A stretch of 33,003 bases of DNA from Deltaproteobacteria bacterium (GCA_023381995.1 JAMCVD010000134.1:1-33003); one strand, 5' to 3'; shown: positions 1 through 9,194, counted from the first letter of the stretch. Notes: generated from the letters alone by a model not told the origin. Translations and numbers: made by a program.

Positions 1-30
1 TACAAGGTTCTTTTCTGAAAATTTATCCAT
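1..30 (-). CDS. 5' start of a further minus-strand gene running off the left edge (MDKFSEKNLV...)
   Basis: ATG at 30..28 (minus), open to the window edge, 7 nt after the hepT stop; only 10 codons visible. Confidence 0.35.
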   Translation of the reverse strand, partial: MDKFSEKNLV

Positions 31-37
31 TGCCGGT

Positions 38-388
38 CTATTTTATCTCTAAATCCTTAAATGTATTTCTTATTTCGGATTTAAAAGCAGGAAGGTCATT
101 CTTTACAGTCTCCCAGACAATGAAAAAACTTACGCCGAAGTACCCGTGGATCAATTTATCCCTCATACCTGTAGCAGCCCGCCAGTTCACAGCCGGATAC
201 TTATCCTTAACGGCATCAGGGATATTCTTGACCGCTTCTCCTATAATCTCCAGATTCCTCACAACCGCATCTTTTGTTTTTTCATCCGCTATAAACTGCT
301 CATAAGATATCTTGTTGGTGTAGGCTTCGATTTTACCGATCGAATCAAGTATATCGCTTATAAAAAGGTTAATATCTCTTTTAGACAT
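38..388 (-). CDS. hepT: HepT-like (DUF86, HEPN) toxin ribonuclease
   Basis: 116 aa; Rx4HxY-type motif RDKLIHGYF; overlaps upstream MntA-type nucleotidyltransferase by 8 nt. Confidence 0.85.
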   Translation of the reverse strand: MSKRDINLFISDILDSIGKIEAYTNKISYEQFIADEKTKDAVVRNLEIIGEAVKNIPDAVKDKYPAVNWRAATGMRDKLIHGYFGVSFFIVWETVKNDLPAFKSEIRNTFKDLEIK

Positions 389-674
389 AAATTACGTCCT
401 CCATTACGTGGGGCTTGACCAACGGCTTCAAAGCATCATCAGTCACAAGCTCAACCTTGACCTTTAATTTCTCTGTCAGATAATCTTCAAGTTCGATAAA
501 TTTGAAAAATCCTATCGGCCTCTCAAACTCTACAAGCAGGTCTACATCACTATGCTTTGTCTGCTCGCCCCTTGAATATGAACCAAACAGCCCAATCTTT
601 TTCACCCCGTATTTCTCATTGAGCTTCGGAAACTCAGACTTGATGGTACGTAATATTTCGTCCTTTGTCTTCAT
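381..674 (-). CDS. mntA: MntA-like minimal nucleotidyltransferase antitoxin
   Basis: 97 aa; GSYSRGEQTKHSDVDLLVEF nucleotidyltransferase signature (GSx10DxD); paired with HepT. Confidence 0.88.
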   Translation of the reverse strand: MKTKDEILRTIKSEFPKLNEKYGVKKIGLFGSYSRGEQTKHSDVDLLVEFERPIGFFKFIELEDYLTEKLKVKVELVTDDALKPLVKPHVMEDVIYV

Positions 675-678
675 GCCC

Positions 679-1296
679 TTAACCTCCTTTTTGTATGGTT
701 AAACCCCTATGCCCGTGTTTGACTGTCTTTAAATTTACAGGATTGTTTTCATCCTCTATCCATCTTAACGTATTGTTCATGACATATTCTCGGATGCCGT
801 TCATGTCACCTTCGTTACGGATAATATGTTCATAATAATTGCGCTGCCAGAGAGGAGCGCCAGGGGTGCTGCGGATTAAATTTATTTTCTTTGTAACAAT
901 GGATTTGAATTGTCCTATAATGGCACCAATGGAATTGGATTGGAATGTAGGGGCGATTCGGTGAATCGCCCTGTTTGGTATTGTTTTGTTTTGGGCGACC
1001 CATCGGGTCGCCCCTACAACATCATTCAATACAATAATTACATGTATGTGGTTAGGCATCACAACAAATTCATCTATTTGCACATTTTGACGAATAATCC
1101 CTGTCCGTAACCATTCTCGTTCTACAATCTGACCGTATTTATTGAATTGCATTTTCCCGTCCACAACATCTCCCAACAAACATTCTTTGTTTTTCGTACA
1201 TATCGTCACAAAATATGCCCCTGCTTGCGAATAATCATAATCTTTCAATCGAATTGATTTACGGTGATGAATGCTGTGATCGTATCTATACATCAT
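679..1296 (-). CDS. REP-associated tyrosine transposase (RAYT, Y1_Tnp-type)
   Basis: 205 aa; MPNHIHVIIVL HUH motif, APLWQRNYYEHIIRNEGDMNGIREYVMNNTLRW typical of RAYTs. Confidence 0.88.
   Translation of the reverse strand: MMYRYDHSIHHRKSIRLKDYDYSQAGAYFVTICTKNKECLLGDVVDGKMQFNKYGQIVEREWLRTGIIRQNVQIDEFVVMPNHIHVIIVLNDVVGATRWVAQNKTIPNRAIHRIAPTFQSNSIGAIIGQFKSIVTKKINLIRSTPGAPLWQRNYYEHIIRNEGDMNGIREYVMNNTLRWIEDENNPVNLKTVKHGHRGLTIQKGG
947..1017. repeat. REP/BIME-like double palindrome inside the RAYT ORF
   Basis: GGGCGATTC-ggt-GAATCGCCC (951-971) and GGGCGACCC-atc-GGGTCGCCC (993-1013), with outer inverted GTAGGGGCGA (947-956) / TCGCCCCTAC (1008-1017). Confidence 0.85.
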
Positions 1297-1312
1297 ATCT
1301 TCACGTTCCCCT

Positions 1313-1334
1313 GTAGGGGGTAACCCGTCCCTAC
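1313..1334. repeat. Degenerate REP-like palindrome upstream of the RAYT start
   Basis: GTAGGGGGTAACCCGTCCCTAC; GTAGGG/CCCTAC arms match those of the other copies. Confidence 0.6.
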
Positions 1335-1466
1335 AACCTTCTCTTTTGTTTTACACATATTAAGAACCACCATTATGTGAATCATAATCAAAGCTTTTTA
1401 AGCACCACCAATAGCAACCACCATTTTCTTCTTGACATTTCAAGCTCTAATAGATATATATTTAGC

Positions 1467-1652
1467 ATGGACTTTAATATTACTGAAAAAGATCTCTTTA
1501 CTAATTTTGAATCTATTATAGAAGAACTAAAACAGCGCTCAGCCAGTGATCCATCTTTAAAAGAATACGAAGATGAGATGAAAGGTCTAAGAGAAAAGGA
1601 ACCCTTTTTTGTAGTGCCTGCCGCCTTCACTTATATCATTTCCTCCTGTTAA
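1467..1652 (+). CDS. Small hypothetical protein (MDFNITEKDLFTNFESIIEELKQRS...)
   Basis: 61 aa plus-strand ORF in an otherwise non-coding gap; hydrophilic helical composition; ends convergent with the SDH protease gene. No family recognised. Confidence 0.3.
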   Translation: MDFNITEKDLFTNFESIIEELKQRSASDPSLKEYEDEMKGLREKEPFFVVPAAFTYIISSC

Positions 1653-2563
1653 AGACCTATAGGCATTGCCTGAACATCTATACCGCCATTTCTTGAAAGC
1701 AAATATTTTGCAAGCCTCTTGTTTCTTGTATAATGCTCAATCCTTACATATATTTCCCAAATCATATTCCAGAATTCGCCGTATTTATCCTCTTTCTTAA
1801 TGTTTAATCCGAACGCGATAGCCTCATTCGGACTAATAGATCTGCCATGGGTATTTTTATCACCCACATCAAAAAATTTTTTAACGACATCATTTATTTC
1901 TTGTTCACTTTTGTTCTTCAGCATATTTGCCTTTAAATTTTCTTTGGCAAGATTTTCCGTTGCCTTTCTTGCTCTGACACATTCAAGAATCCATGATGGG
2001 TCTTGCTTATCTAATAAATGTAAAAAAGCAGTCGCAGGTCGTTTCTGACTGATTGCTATTGTTACATTATTTATCAAATCCACATAGGCATCTATAAAAG
2101 ATTGAGCCGGTCTCATGATTGCAACATCTTTTGATTGAATAAATATCATTTGTGGGTCAATAGGACCAAGACTTGATGTATCACTCATAACAATCTCATC
2201 TGCCCCCATTGCAATTAACGTTCCTGCACTCATAGCAGCATTGGGAATGACAACTCTGAATTTTTTGGAATAGCTACGACAAACCCTGATCACATCTGCT
2301 GCCGCTTCTGGAGAGCCTCCGGGTGTATGTAATAGCAAATCGAGATTGTCATTTTTATCATCTACTTTTATAGATCGTAATATATTCTCGATGAGTTCAC
2401 TATCCTGATTGACAATAGCACCTGCGGGATGCCCGAATAATGCAGTATAACAAATCAGATTTGTATTAAATTTCTTTTCGAATCTCTTAATGAGCCCCTG
2501 ATGTACAATTGGTGCATTAGAAATCTCATCCATTAAATCAAAGATAAATCCTCTATTAGCCAT
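1649..2563 (-). CDS. SDH-family (ClpP/SppA-fold) serine proteinase
   Basis: 304 aa; LLLHTPGGSPEAAADVIR...VVIPNAAMSAGTLIAMGADEIVMSDTSSLGPIDPQ typical of SDH/ClpP-fold serine proteases. Confidence 0.85.
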   Translation of the reverse strand: MANRGFIFDLMDEISNAPIVHQGLIKRFEKKFNTNLICYTALFGHPAGAIVNQDSELIENILRSIKVDDKNDNLDLLLHTPGGSPEAAADVIRVCRSYSKKFRVVIPNAAMSAGTLIAMGADEIVMSDTSSLGPIDPQMIFIQSKDVAIMRPAQSFIDAYVDLINNVTIAISQKRPATAFLHLLDKQDPSWILECVRARKATENLAKENLKANMLKNKSEQEINDVVKKFFDVGDKNTHGRSISPNEAIAFGLNIKKEDKYGEFWNMIWEIYVRIEHYTRNKRLAKYLLSRNGGIDVQAMPIGL

Positions 2564-2587
2564 AATAGCCTCCTTTGCTATTTAAGA

Positions 2588-3862
2588 TTAATTCAACCTC
2601 ACCCTCTTTTCCCCAGTCAATAGCTCATTCATCAAACCATTTTTTAACCTCGTGAATCTCTCTTTCCTTTCCCTCAAAAGCTCAAGCTTCTGATCAACCG
2701 TAGAAAGAACCTCAGCTATCTTCTTCTGCTCGGGCAGAGGGGGAAGAGGAATAGGAAATTTTTCAAAAGAAGATTTTTTGATTATTGGACTTGTTGTTAT
2801 TCCAGCCCATCTTTTAAGAATTCTTTTTCTGAACACCATCTCATAATAAATATAATGCGGATCAACACCACGGTTACAAACTATCGTATTAATCTGTTGA
2901 TTTGTTATACATTCAGTTGAAGTCATTGCCACCTCACCTACTGAAGCAATACATACAACCATAATTGAATTTTTGGGAATCAACCTACCTTGTTCAGCAC
3001 CAGACTTCGTAACGCTTCTTTCTGTTTTGAATACATATTTGTCATCTGCAAAATCAGTTGGTGTTACAAAAGGATAGCCTTCTCCCCAGAATTCATTTAT
3101 ATTTGTTGAAGGTGTAGTGCCTGTAACAATATCCCCAATCTTGGATAGTTCAACCACCTCCCATTCCTTCGGTATCGTACCAATCTCTGTATCCTTAAAT
3201 TCTTTATGCGCTATACCTTTAGTCAGGAGTTCCTGCATCAATCCCTTTTTCAGCCGTTCAGCCCTCCCAATAGCCTCCTCAACCTTCTGTATCGCCTCAT
3301 CAACCGTTGATAGCACCTCTGCAATCTTCTTTTGCTCGGGGAGAGGGGGGAGTGGAACTTCGAGGCTCTCTAATCTATCTTTTGATAACTCTTTAAAAGT
3401 ACTTCCACTGCTTAGATTTTGCAGTTTATTCTTCTGATGCAGTAAATAATAGCAATAAAATTTAGAAAATACCTCCCCACTTTCCTTTACAACTAAACCT
3501 TTACACCCTTGGTTAAATGTTGCTTCCTGTTTCAGGATAGCGACATATCCCACTGGTGCCCTGGTCGAAATTATTATTGAACCTGCTGACATAAGAGTTA
3601 GATTATTTTCTTTCAGTGCTTTTTCAGTAATCTTTCTTTCACTTTCCACTATTTCTATCTTGCCATTTAATTTACTCAGATCGGAAGGTGTAAGCCAATT
3701 CACCTTGCCATTGAGCCAGTAATCGCTACGTTTTGTTGACGGTGTTGTGCCAGTTTCAACAACAAAGACATCGGATATTTTCTGAACATCCCATTTCCTG
3801 AGTATCTTACCAATGGAGGATTGTTTATTCCTTATCATCACATCCGGTACTGAAATCCGCAT
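2588..3862 (-). CDS. hsdS: Type I restriction-modification specificity subunit HsdS
   Basis: 424 aa, two TRDs each followed by (P)[18 protein letters not shown] conserved region; ATG overlaps the KAP stop (TAATG). Confidence 0.93.
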   Translation of the reverse strand: MRISVPDVMIRNKQSSIGKILRKWDVQKISDVFVVETGTTPSTKRSDYWLNGKVNWLTPSDLSKLNGKIEIVESERKITEKALKENNLTLMSAGSIIISTRAPVGYVAILKQEATFNQGCKGLVVKESGEVFSKFYCYYLLHQKNKLQNLSSGSTFKELSKDRLESLEVPLPPLPEQKKIAEVLSTVDEAIQKVEEAIGRAERLKKGLMQELLTKGIAHKEFKDTEIGTIPKEWEVVELSKIGDIVTGTTPSTNINEFWGEGYPFVTPTDFADDKYVFKTERSVTKSGAEQGRLIPKNSIMVVCIASVGEVAMTSTECITNQQINTIVCNRGVDPHYIYYEMVFRKRILKRWAGITTSPIIKKSSFEKFPIPLPPLPEQKKIAEVLSTVDQKLELLRERKERFTRLKNGLMNELLTGEKRVRLN

Positions 3863-6051
3863 TAATGTTTATCCTTATTTTGTATATTTTTCTGCTCCTC
3901 TGATGTAATTTGTTGAAATATACTTACGAACTCATGAGCAACTTGTTCCTCAAGTGAAGAACTTTCTGTAATAAATTTACTGGAATTTAAATTTTCACCA
4001 TAAATCTTATATAAAGTTTTATAAATTAAATCTGCATCCACACTTTCAGTAACCAAATTATAACTCTCCCTTGGGAAAGCATATTTAAACGGCACACCAG
4101 CAGCAGGTCCTGTTAAATCCCATGAAATTGGCAAATAACACTTAAGAAGTAAAAGGACGTTTCGTGAGTCTTTATTAATTGTCTCTGTAATATATTGTTT
4201 AGCCTCATCTTTAGAGCCCCAAGTAGACCAAGCATATAAAATAGCAGAAAGTTCTTTAGGAAAACGTATATATAACGGAGAGGCTTCTTGGGACATTTCT
4301 TTTATTCTACTTGCTATGAGCTTGCCGAGTTCATTCTCTTCCTCTATGGAGAATAACCTTTTTTGTTCCTCTTTTTCATCTGGAGAACGCATCCATTTAA
4401 AACACTCTAACGCAAATGAAAAAGGTTGTCCTTCTTGTACTACGATTTTTCCTATATCATGCCTTTTCATATCTTTGGGTATGTTCATTATTAAATGTCT
4501 TACAAGAATACCGGCTTGAGAAAAAGCAGTAGTAAATGAAAACGCTATTTCTGGATTTGGGAATTTATCACCACAATTGGCAATAGCTAAAGCCAGTTTA
4601 CGAGAAATTTCTGGCAATATTTGTTTTTCTTTTCTTCGTAATTTTAAAATTAAACTATCTGCATTTTGGTCATTAACAATCTTTTTTATATGCAAAATTA
4701 GACTATCTACAGACTCACTTTCAGCTTGTTTAAAAAACACTTCGAGTTCCTGATCTGATATATTTCTCTCAAGTACTGTATATGAAAAAAACTGATCAAA
4801 GTATTGTCTCGATGAGATCCGTTGCTCTTCTGCCCATTTATCTTCCCACTCCGTACCGTAATGCGTGGTACCAAACAATCTATTAAGACGGGGGAACAGA
4901 ACCAATAATAAATCTTTGGCTGCTTCGCTTTCTTTTGTAGTCAGTCCTTCCAATCCCTGATCTATAATTTTTAAACTGTGTTCATCTGCCTTTTTATCTG
5001 TAACGTGGCTGTTATTTTCTATATCTAAGAAAACTTTTGGATTATTTAAGATACTATTATACAATAGAGGATAAAAGATTCTTATGCCTTCAATAAGCAT
5101 TAAATCAATTGGATGGACTTCTCCTTTTAAGATCGGCAAAGAGAATGTTAAAGAATTTCCATAGCGAATAGCCATTCTTGGGGTATGAAGTCTTATTTCT
5201 AATCCATCTATAAAATGTTTTACAAAAATCCGGGTTTGGTTTTCAGTTAATGCAATACCAGGTGATGCTACTGCATCTTGAATACATTCAAAACAAAATT
5301 TGCGCAGAGAAATTATATCAGCTTTTGGTAAATGCAAAGGAACTTGTATGATCTTTTCCAAGAATTTCTGTCCATCTTCAGGATTGCCAGAACCATATTT
5401 TTCTGCAAGAGATTTTGCCACCTCTTCTTCATCAAATGCTAAAACATAAGCAATATAGTCGAAATCGGCTGATAATTTGATAAGCTTAAATATTGTTTGT
5501 ATTTCTGTTTTATCGAGTCTATCAATATCATCCATTAGGATGACTACCCGTTTCTTCTCATCTTTTAATATCTTTTCAACTCGTTTTTTTATTTCGTCTA
5601 AACTAACTGTGGAAAGAATTTCTCCTATTTTATCCACAGCCTTCCCAACTTTTTCAGAAGCAACAGAAAGTATTAAAGAAATATACTGTTGGAATAATTT
5701 CCCAATTTTTTCCTTAGAAGAAATAGATCTACCTATTGCATCCGATAAAGTTTGAAAAAAGTTCATTAATAAATGAACTTCATCATTAAATCTCCAAGGA
5801 TTAAATTTAACGCATATAATGTGAGGATATTTTCCCAACGCTCCTTCTATAAAATTGAGAACCGTTGTTTTACCAGCCCCCCATGTACCATTAATCCCTA
5901 TAACTATACTTTTAGGATTTTTGCGGGAAGCTATGGTTTCTGCAATACGCTGTGCAAAAGCTAATCTTTTAAACCTATCAAGTTTAGGATCAACAATAGG
6001 CGCATCTATTCTATAATAATTTTGTTGATTAGATTGCTTCATTTGTGCCAT
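3862..6051 (-). CDS. KAP family P-loop NTPase
   Basis: 729 aa; Walker [13 protein letters not shown], Walker [16 protein letters not shown]-type N-terminus. Confidence 0.88.
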   Translation of the reverse strand: MAQMKQSNQQNYYRIDAPIVDPKLDRFKRLAFAQRIAETIASRKNPKSIVIGINGTWGAGKTTVLNFIEGALGKYPHIICVKFNPWRFNDEVHLLMNFFQTLSDAIGRSISSKEKIGKLFQQYISLILSVASEKVGKAVDKIGEILSTVSLDEIKKRVEKILKDEKKRVVILMDDIDRLDKTEIQTIFKLIKLSADFDYIAYVLAFDEEEVAKSLAEKYGSGNPEDGQKFLEKIIQVPLHLPKADIISLRKFCFECIQDAVASPGIALTENQTRIFVKHFIDGLEIRLHTPRMAIRYGNSLTFSLPILKGEVHPIDLMLIEGIRIFYPLLYNSILNNPKVFLDIENNSHVTDKKADEHSLKIIDQGLEGLTTKESEAAKDLLLVLFPRLNRLFGTTHYGTEWEDKWAEEQRISSRQYFDQFFSYTVLERNISDQELEVFFKQAESESVDSLILHIKKIVNDQNADSLILKLRRKEKQILPEISRKLALAIANCGDKFPNPEIAFSFTTAFSQAGILVRHLIMNIPKDMKRHDIGKIVVQEGQPFSFALECFKWMRSPDEKEEQKRLFSIEEENELGKLIASRIKEMSQEASPLYIRFPKELSAILYAWSTWGSKDEAKQYITETINKDSRNVLLLLKCYLPISWDLTGPAAGVPFKYAFPRESYNLVTESVDADLIYKTLYKIYGENLNSSKFITESSSLEEQVAHEFVSIFQQITSEEQKNIQNKDKH

Positions 6052-6084
6052 ATTTATATTTCCCTGTTATGTGCTTTATTTCCC

Positions 6085-6582
6085 TTATTTAACAATTGCT
6101 TTAAGTAATGGTTCTATTGTGGAAACAACTTTTTTTAATATATCGACGCTTAACCCCTCTTGATTGTTTATCTCAGCTTTTTTTTCATCTTTCTCAAATA
6201 TTTTTTCAGTAGGAGAAGAAAATACCTTATTGACCGAATCAATGACAAAAGCAGAGTACTTATCTATTTCTTTTGGATCCTCTTTACGTACAAGTTTTGA
6301 TATAAGCTCTTGGAAAGGAACGAGCGATATTGAAATATTAGCCTTAAAAGCGTATTCTTCTTCTAATCTTCTCTCCCGCCCATATTGAGCTTCACAAAAC
6401 CAAAACGCTAACAGTAACGGTATTGTTAGTGTTAGCTTAAGATAAAACGCAGTATCCATAATACTTCTTGATGTATCAATTACGTATCCAGGCCATGCAA
6501 TCGATGCTATGGCAAGCAATGCTAAAGCCAAAACCCAAGCCCATTTTGTTCTTGCAAGATATTCTTGACGTGTACGAAATGA
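6085..6582 (-). pseudogene. C-terminal part (TM + cytoplasmic tail) of a coiled-coil membrane protein interrupted by an IS200/IS605-like element
   Basis: Supplied ORF 6085..6531 (TTG start) extends in frame upstream as SFRTRQEYLARTKWAWVLALLAIASIAWPGYVID... to the inferred IS end; contains two hydrophobic segments. Confidence 0.65.
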
Positions 6583-7125
6583 GTGAAGTAAACCACCACC
6601 GCCTTGAAGGCGGTGGCTTTGAGTTCGGCTGAAAGCCGACTAAAGTCATTCACCAACCTTGAAGTTCCCATCGGGTGGCTCTTTCCCTTGCTCTTCTATA
6701 TATTTCATCACTACCTCATCCGTTACATTCCCAGAACTCGCTACAAAATATCCCCTCGCCCACATGTGTCTCCCCCAAAATACCCTGTTCAAACTACGAT
6801 ATTCCATCATCATCTCGTGTGATGTCTTTCCCTTCAATGCTTGTACTAACCGACTTACCGAGATATGCGGTGGTACTGATACTAAAATATGTACATGATC
6901 CTTTGACACATGCCCTTTAATTATTTCTACCTCATTCGTTTTACATATTTGCCGTATTATTTCTCGCACTCGTTCCCCTATTTCCTTTTTCAATATTGGC
7001 TTGCGGTATTTTGTTATCCATACAATATGATATTTGATGTCATACACCGTATGACTGGATTTCCTATAATGCTCCATACCGCAAGCATACTAAAGTCTTC
7101 GCCTAAAGGCGAGGGTTTTTCCCCC
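6583..7125 (-). mobile_element. IS200/IS605-family TnpA-only insertion sequence (boundaries inferred)
   Basis: TnpA ORF flanked by hairpins: CCACCGCCTT-g-AAGGCGGTGG (6596-6616), TCGGCT-gaa-AGCCGA (6625-6639) and TCGCCT-aa-AGGCGA (7099-7112); no terminal inverted repeats or obvious target duplication. Confidence 0.8.
6646..7077 (-). CDS. tnpA: IS200/IS605-family TnpA HUH Y1 transposase
   Basis: 143 aa; YDIKYHIVWITKYRKPIL...DHVHILVSVPPHISVSRLVQALKG...VMKYIEEQ. Confidence 0.95.
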   Translation of the reverse strand: MEHYRKSSHTVYDIKYHIVWITKYRKPILKKEIGERVREIIRQICKTNEVEIIKGHVSKDHVHILVSVPPHISVSRLVQALKGKTSHEMMMEYRSLNRVFWGRHMWARGYFVASSGNVTDEVVMKYIEEQGKEPPDGNFKVGE

Positions 7126-8022
7126 ATTCCCCGAACGAGACAATAAAGAAGCGCCTGTTGCCTTTTGTATTAGATCGTTAACCTTATCTTTTTCTTTGTT
7201 TAATTCAGAAATAAGTTCATCAGTTTCTGATTTATTATTTGTAACTATTTTATTAGAATTTTCTATTGCACCTTCGACATGTTTTCTATATTCATCTATC
7301 TTTGCATAGAATTCTTTAATTTTACCTTCCAAAGCTAGGACTTCAGCGTTGCTTGTTTTTGTTGATGTGAGAAGCTGTGTAGATGTATCTGCACTTTGTT
7401 GAATAAGTGTATTTTTTGCTGAAGCATTTTGTGAAATCTCAATTGTCTTATTTAAATTCTCGGTAGTTTTTTTCACATTTTCCTGAGAAGATGTTAATAG
7501 TGTCTGAAGAGTTTCATTCGATTTTTTCGTTTCACTCAGAAGTCTTTCTAAATCTGACTTGAGGTTAATACCACTTTCTAATTCACTTTTTAGAGTTTTT
7601 AGCTCCAGATCCAACTTCTTAATTTGGTTGAGCTTTGTTTGATAACCCAAAACTTCTTTTGATAGATTATGCAGGCCGTATTGCCACATCGAGGTGTTAA
7701 GTTGCTCAATTGCATTCACAAGATTAACAACTTCGTCGGCTCCATTTATAAGGTTTTTTTGGAAGTTGGAGACTGCTTCTATATTGGTTAGTAATGTCTT
7801 CTGTACAGAAATTGGCAGTTGAACCAATTTTTGTTTTTCAATTGCATCCTTCAAGATTGCTGTAGCGGAATTTAAATTTATAAAAGACTCCTCAAGAGAT
7901 ACGTCGCCACGATTTGTATCGAACTTGAGTTCAGCACACTTTCCCTTTGCCGCGTTTTGTGATTCTTCGGTTAACGTTGTAAGTAATTCTACCATCTTTT
8001 TTATTATTTCTAACCCTTTCAT
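7090..8022 (-). pseudogene. N-terminal coiled-coil part of the IS-interrupted gene; last 11 codons are IS-derived
   Basis: Long coiled coil (LELKTLKSELESGINLKSDLERLLSETKKSNETLQ...). C-terminus GGKTLAFRRRL* is encoded by the IS end hairpin. Confidence 0.7.
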
Positions 8023-8117
8023 TGTTATGCCTCCTTTAAAAGGTATAGTTTAAAACATTCATGTATAATTTAGTTTTTTCTCCAATTTGTTTTAGAAAGT
8101 GTTGTATTTCCATAAAA

Positions 8118-8149
8118 ACGACAACCTAAATGACAACTTATACGACAAC
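8118..8149. repeat. Three tandem 12-bp-spaced iterons (ACGACAAC / ATGACAAC / ACGACAAC)
   Basis: Copies at 8118-8125, 8130-8137 and 8142-8149, exactly 12 bp apart, between fic and the coiled-coil gene. Confidence 0.7.
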
Positions 8150-8154
8150 CTTCT

Positions 8155-9192
8155 TTATCCCAGTACATAATAAGCTCCCCTGCCTTTTCCCCTGAGCTTA
8201 ACCACATCTAAGTTAACCAACTTAGAAATTTCTTTCAGTGCAGCCTGCCTTGTAATCTTAAACATCTTTGAAACATCGCCGATCATTATCCTCTCATTAT
8301 GATTTATGAACTCCACGATTCTCATCTGTCTGTCTGTCAGGGCGATTTGGCCTTTTTGGGTTTTACGCAATCTTTCACTGCTTAACCGGACAACACTTTC
8401 CTTTACAGCGGAAATGCTCGTTTTTACGCCTTCTACAAAATATTCAAGCCAACCGGTTAAATCGAGGGTCTTTTGATCTACCCTCCGCAAGGCATGGTAA
8501 TATGAAGGCCTGTCTGAATCATAGTAGTCATCAAGGCAAAAGAATTGTTTTGTATCAAAGCCCCTTAAATAAAGTATCAATGCGGCCAATACGCGGGCCG
8601 TTCTGCCGTTTCCGTCTACAAAAGGATGGATTCTTACAAATTCATAGTGTGCTATGCCGGCCTCAATAACGGGATCGAAAACCTTTGATTCGGGAGAATT
8701 AAGCCATTCTATTAAAAGCATCATGAACCCGGGGACATCTTCGTTTGAAGGCGGCCTAAAAATAACTTCTTTTGTTAATTTGTTCATTACCACCACATAA
8801 CGATTACGGTAAGCTCCGCAATCGGAAGGGTTTTCCAGAGTTTCTTGAGTCACCATTTTATGAACAGCCAGCAGGTTTTTCTCTGTAATCTGCTTGCCGT
8901 CGGTCAATTTATCAATGGCTTCAAGGGTCTTGAGATAATTCAGGACCTCTTGCTTATCCTTGCGTGTTGCCATTATTTCACGTCCCTGCGCTAAATCGCT
9001 GACCTGTTCCAGTGAAAGTCTGTTGCCCTCTATTGCTGTGGATGAATGCGCACTACGGATGATCGCTTCCCTTCTCAGTGAAACCTCCCATTTCGGAATA
9101 AAAGGAGAATTCAGAATGACTTCCCTGGCAACAGCTATTTGGGTAAGCGCATTGACTATCTTATCAGTATACCGGAAATTTGGTTTGAACAT
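8155..9192 (-). CDS. Fic-domain protein (AMP-transferase) with N-terminal inhibitory motif and C-terminal wHTH
   Basis: HPFVDGNGRTAR Fic motif; SSTAIEGNRL inhibitory-helix motif; C-terminal MRIVEFINHNERIMIGDVSKMFKITRQAALKEISKLV HTH. MFKPNFRYTD start (9192) preferred over ORF start 9282 because it lies 3 nt after the hsdM stop. Confidence 0.92.
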   Translation of the reverse strand: MFKPNFRYTDKIVNALTQIAVAREVILNSPFIPKWEVSLRREAIIRSAHSSTAIEGNRLSLEQVSDLAQGREIMATRKDKQEVLNYLKTLEAIDKLTDGKQITEKNLLAVHKMVTQETLENPSDCGAYRNRYVVVMNKLTKEVIFRPPSNEDVPGFMMLLIEWLNSPESKVFDPVIEAGIAHYEFVRIHPFVDGNGRTARVLAALILYLRGFDTKQFFCLDDYYDSDRPSYYHALRRVDQKTLDLTGWLEYFVEGVKTSISAVKESVVRLSSERLRKTQKGQIALTDRQMRIVEFINHNERIMIGDVSKMFKITRQAALKEISKLVNLDVVKLRGKGRGAYYVLG

Positions 9193-9194
9193 AG

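Noticed and set aside
947-1017. CRISPR-like repeat/spacer structure
   Set aside because: Only two palindromic units in inverted orientation, no regular spacers or cas genes; fits REP/BIME instead.
6085-6531. Independent small membrane protein with TTG start
   Set aside because: Frame is open upstream to the IS end and joins the coiled-coil ORF when the IS is removed; treated as the 3' part of an interrupted gene.
6596-6639. Intrinsic terminator or riboswitch hairpins next to tnpA
   Set aside because: Location at the ends of the TnpA element and hairpin shapes match IS200/IS605 end structures recognised by TnpA.
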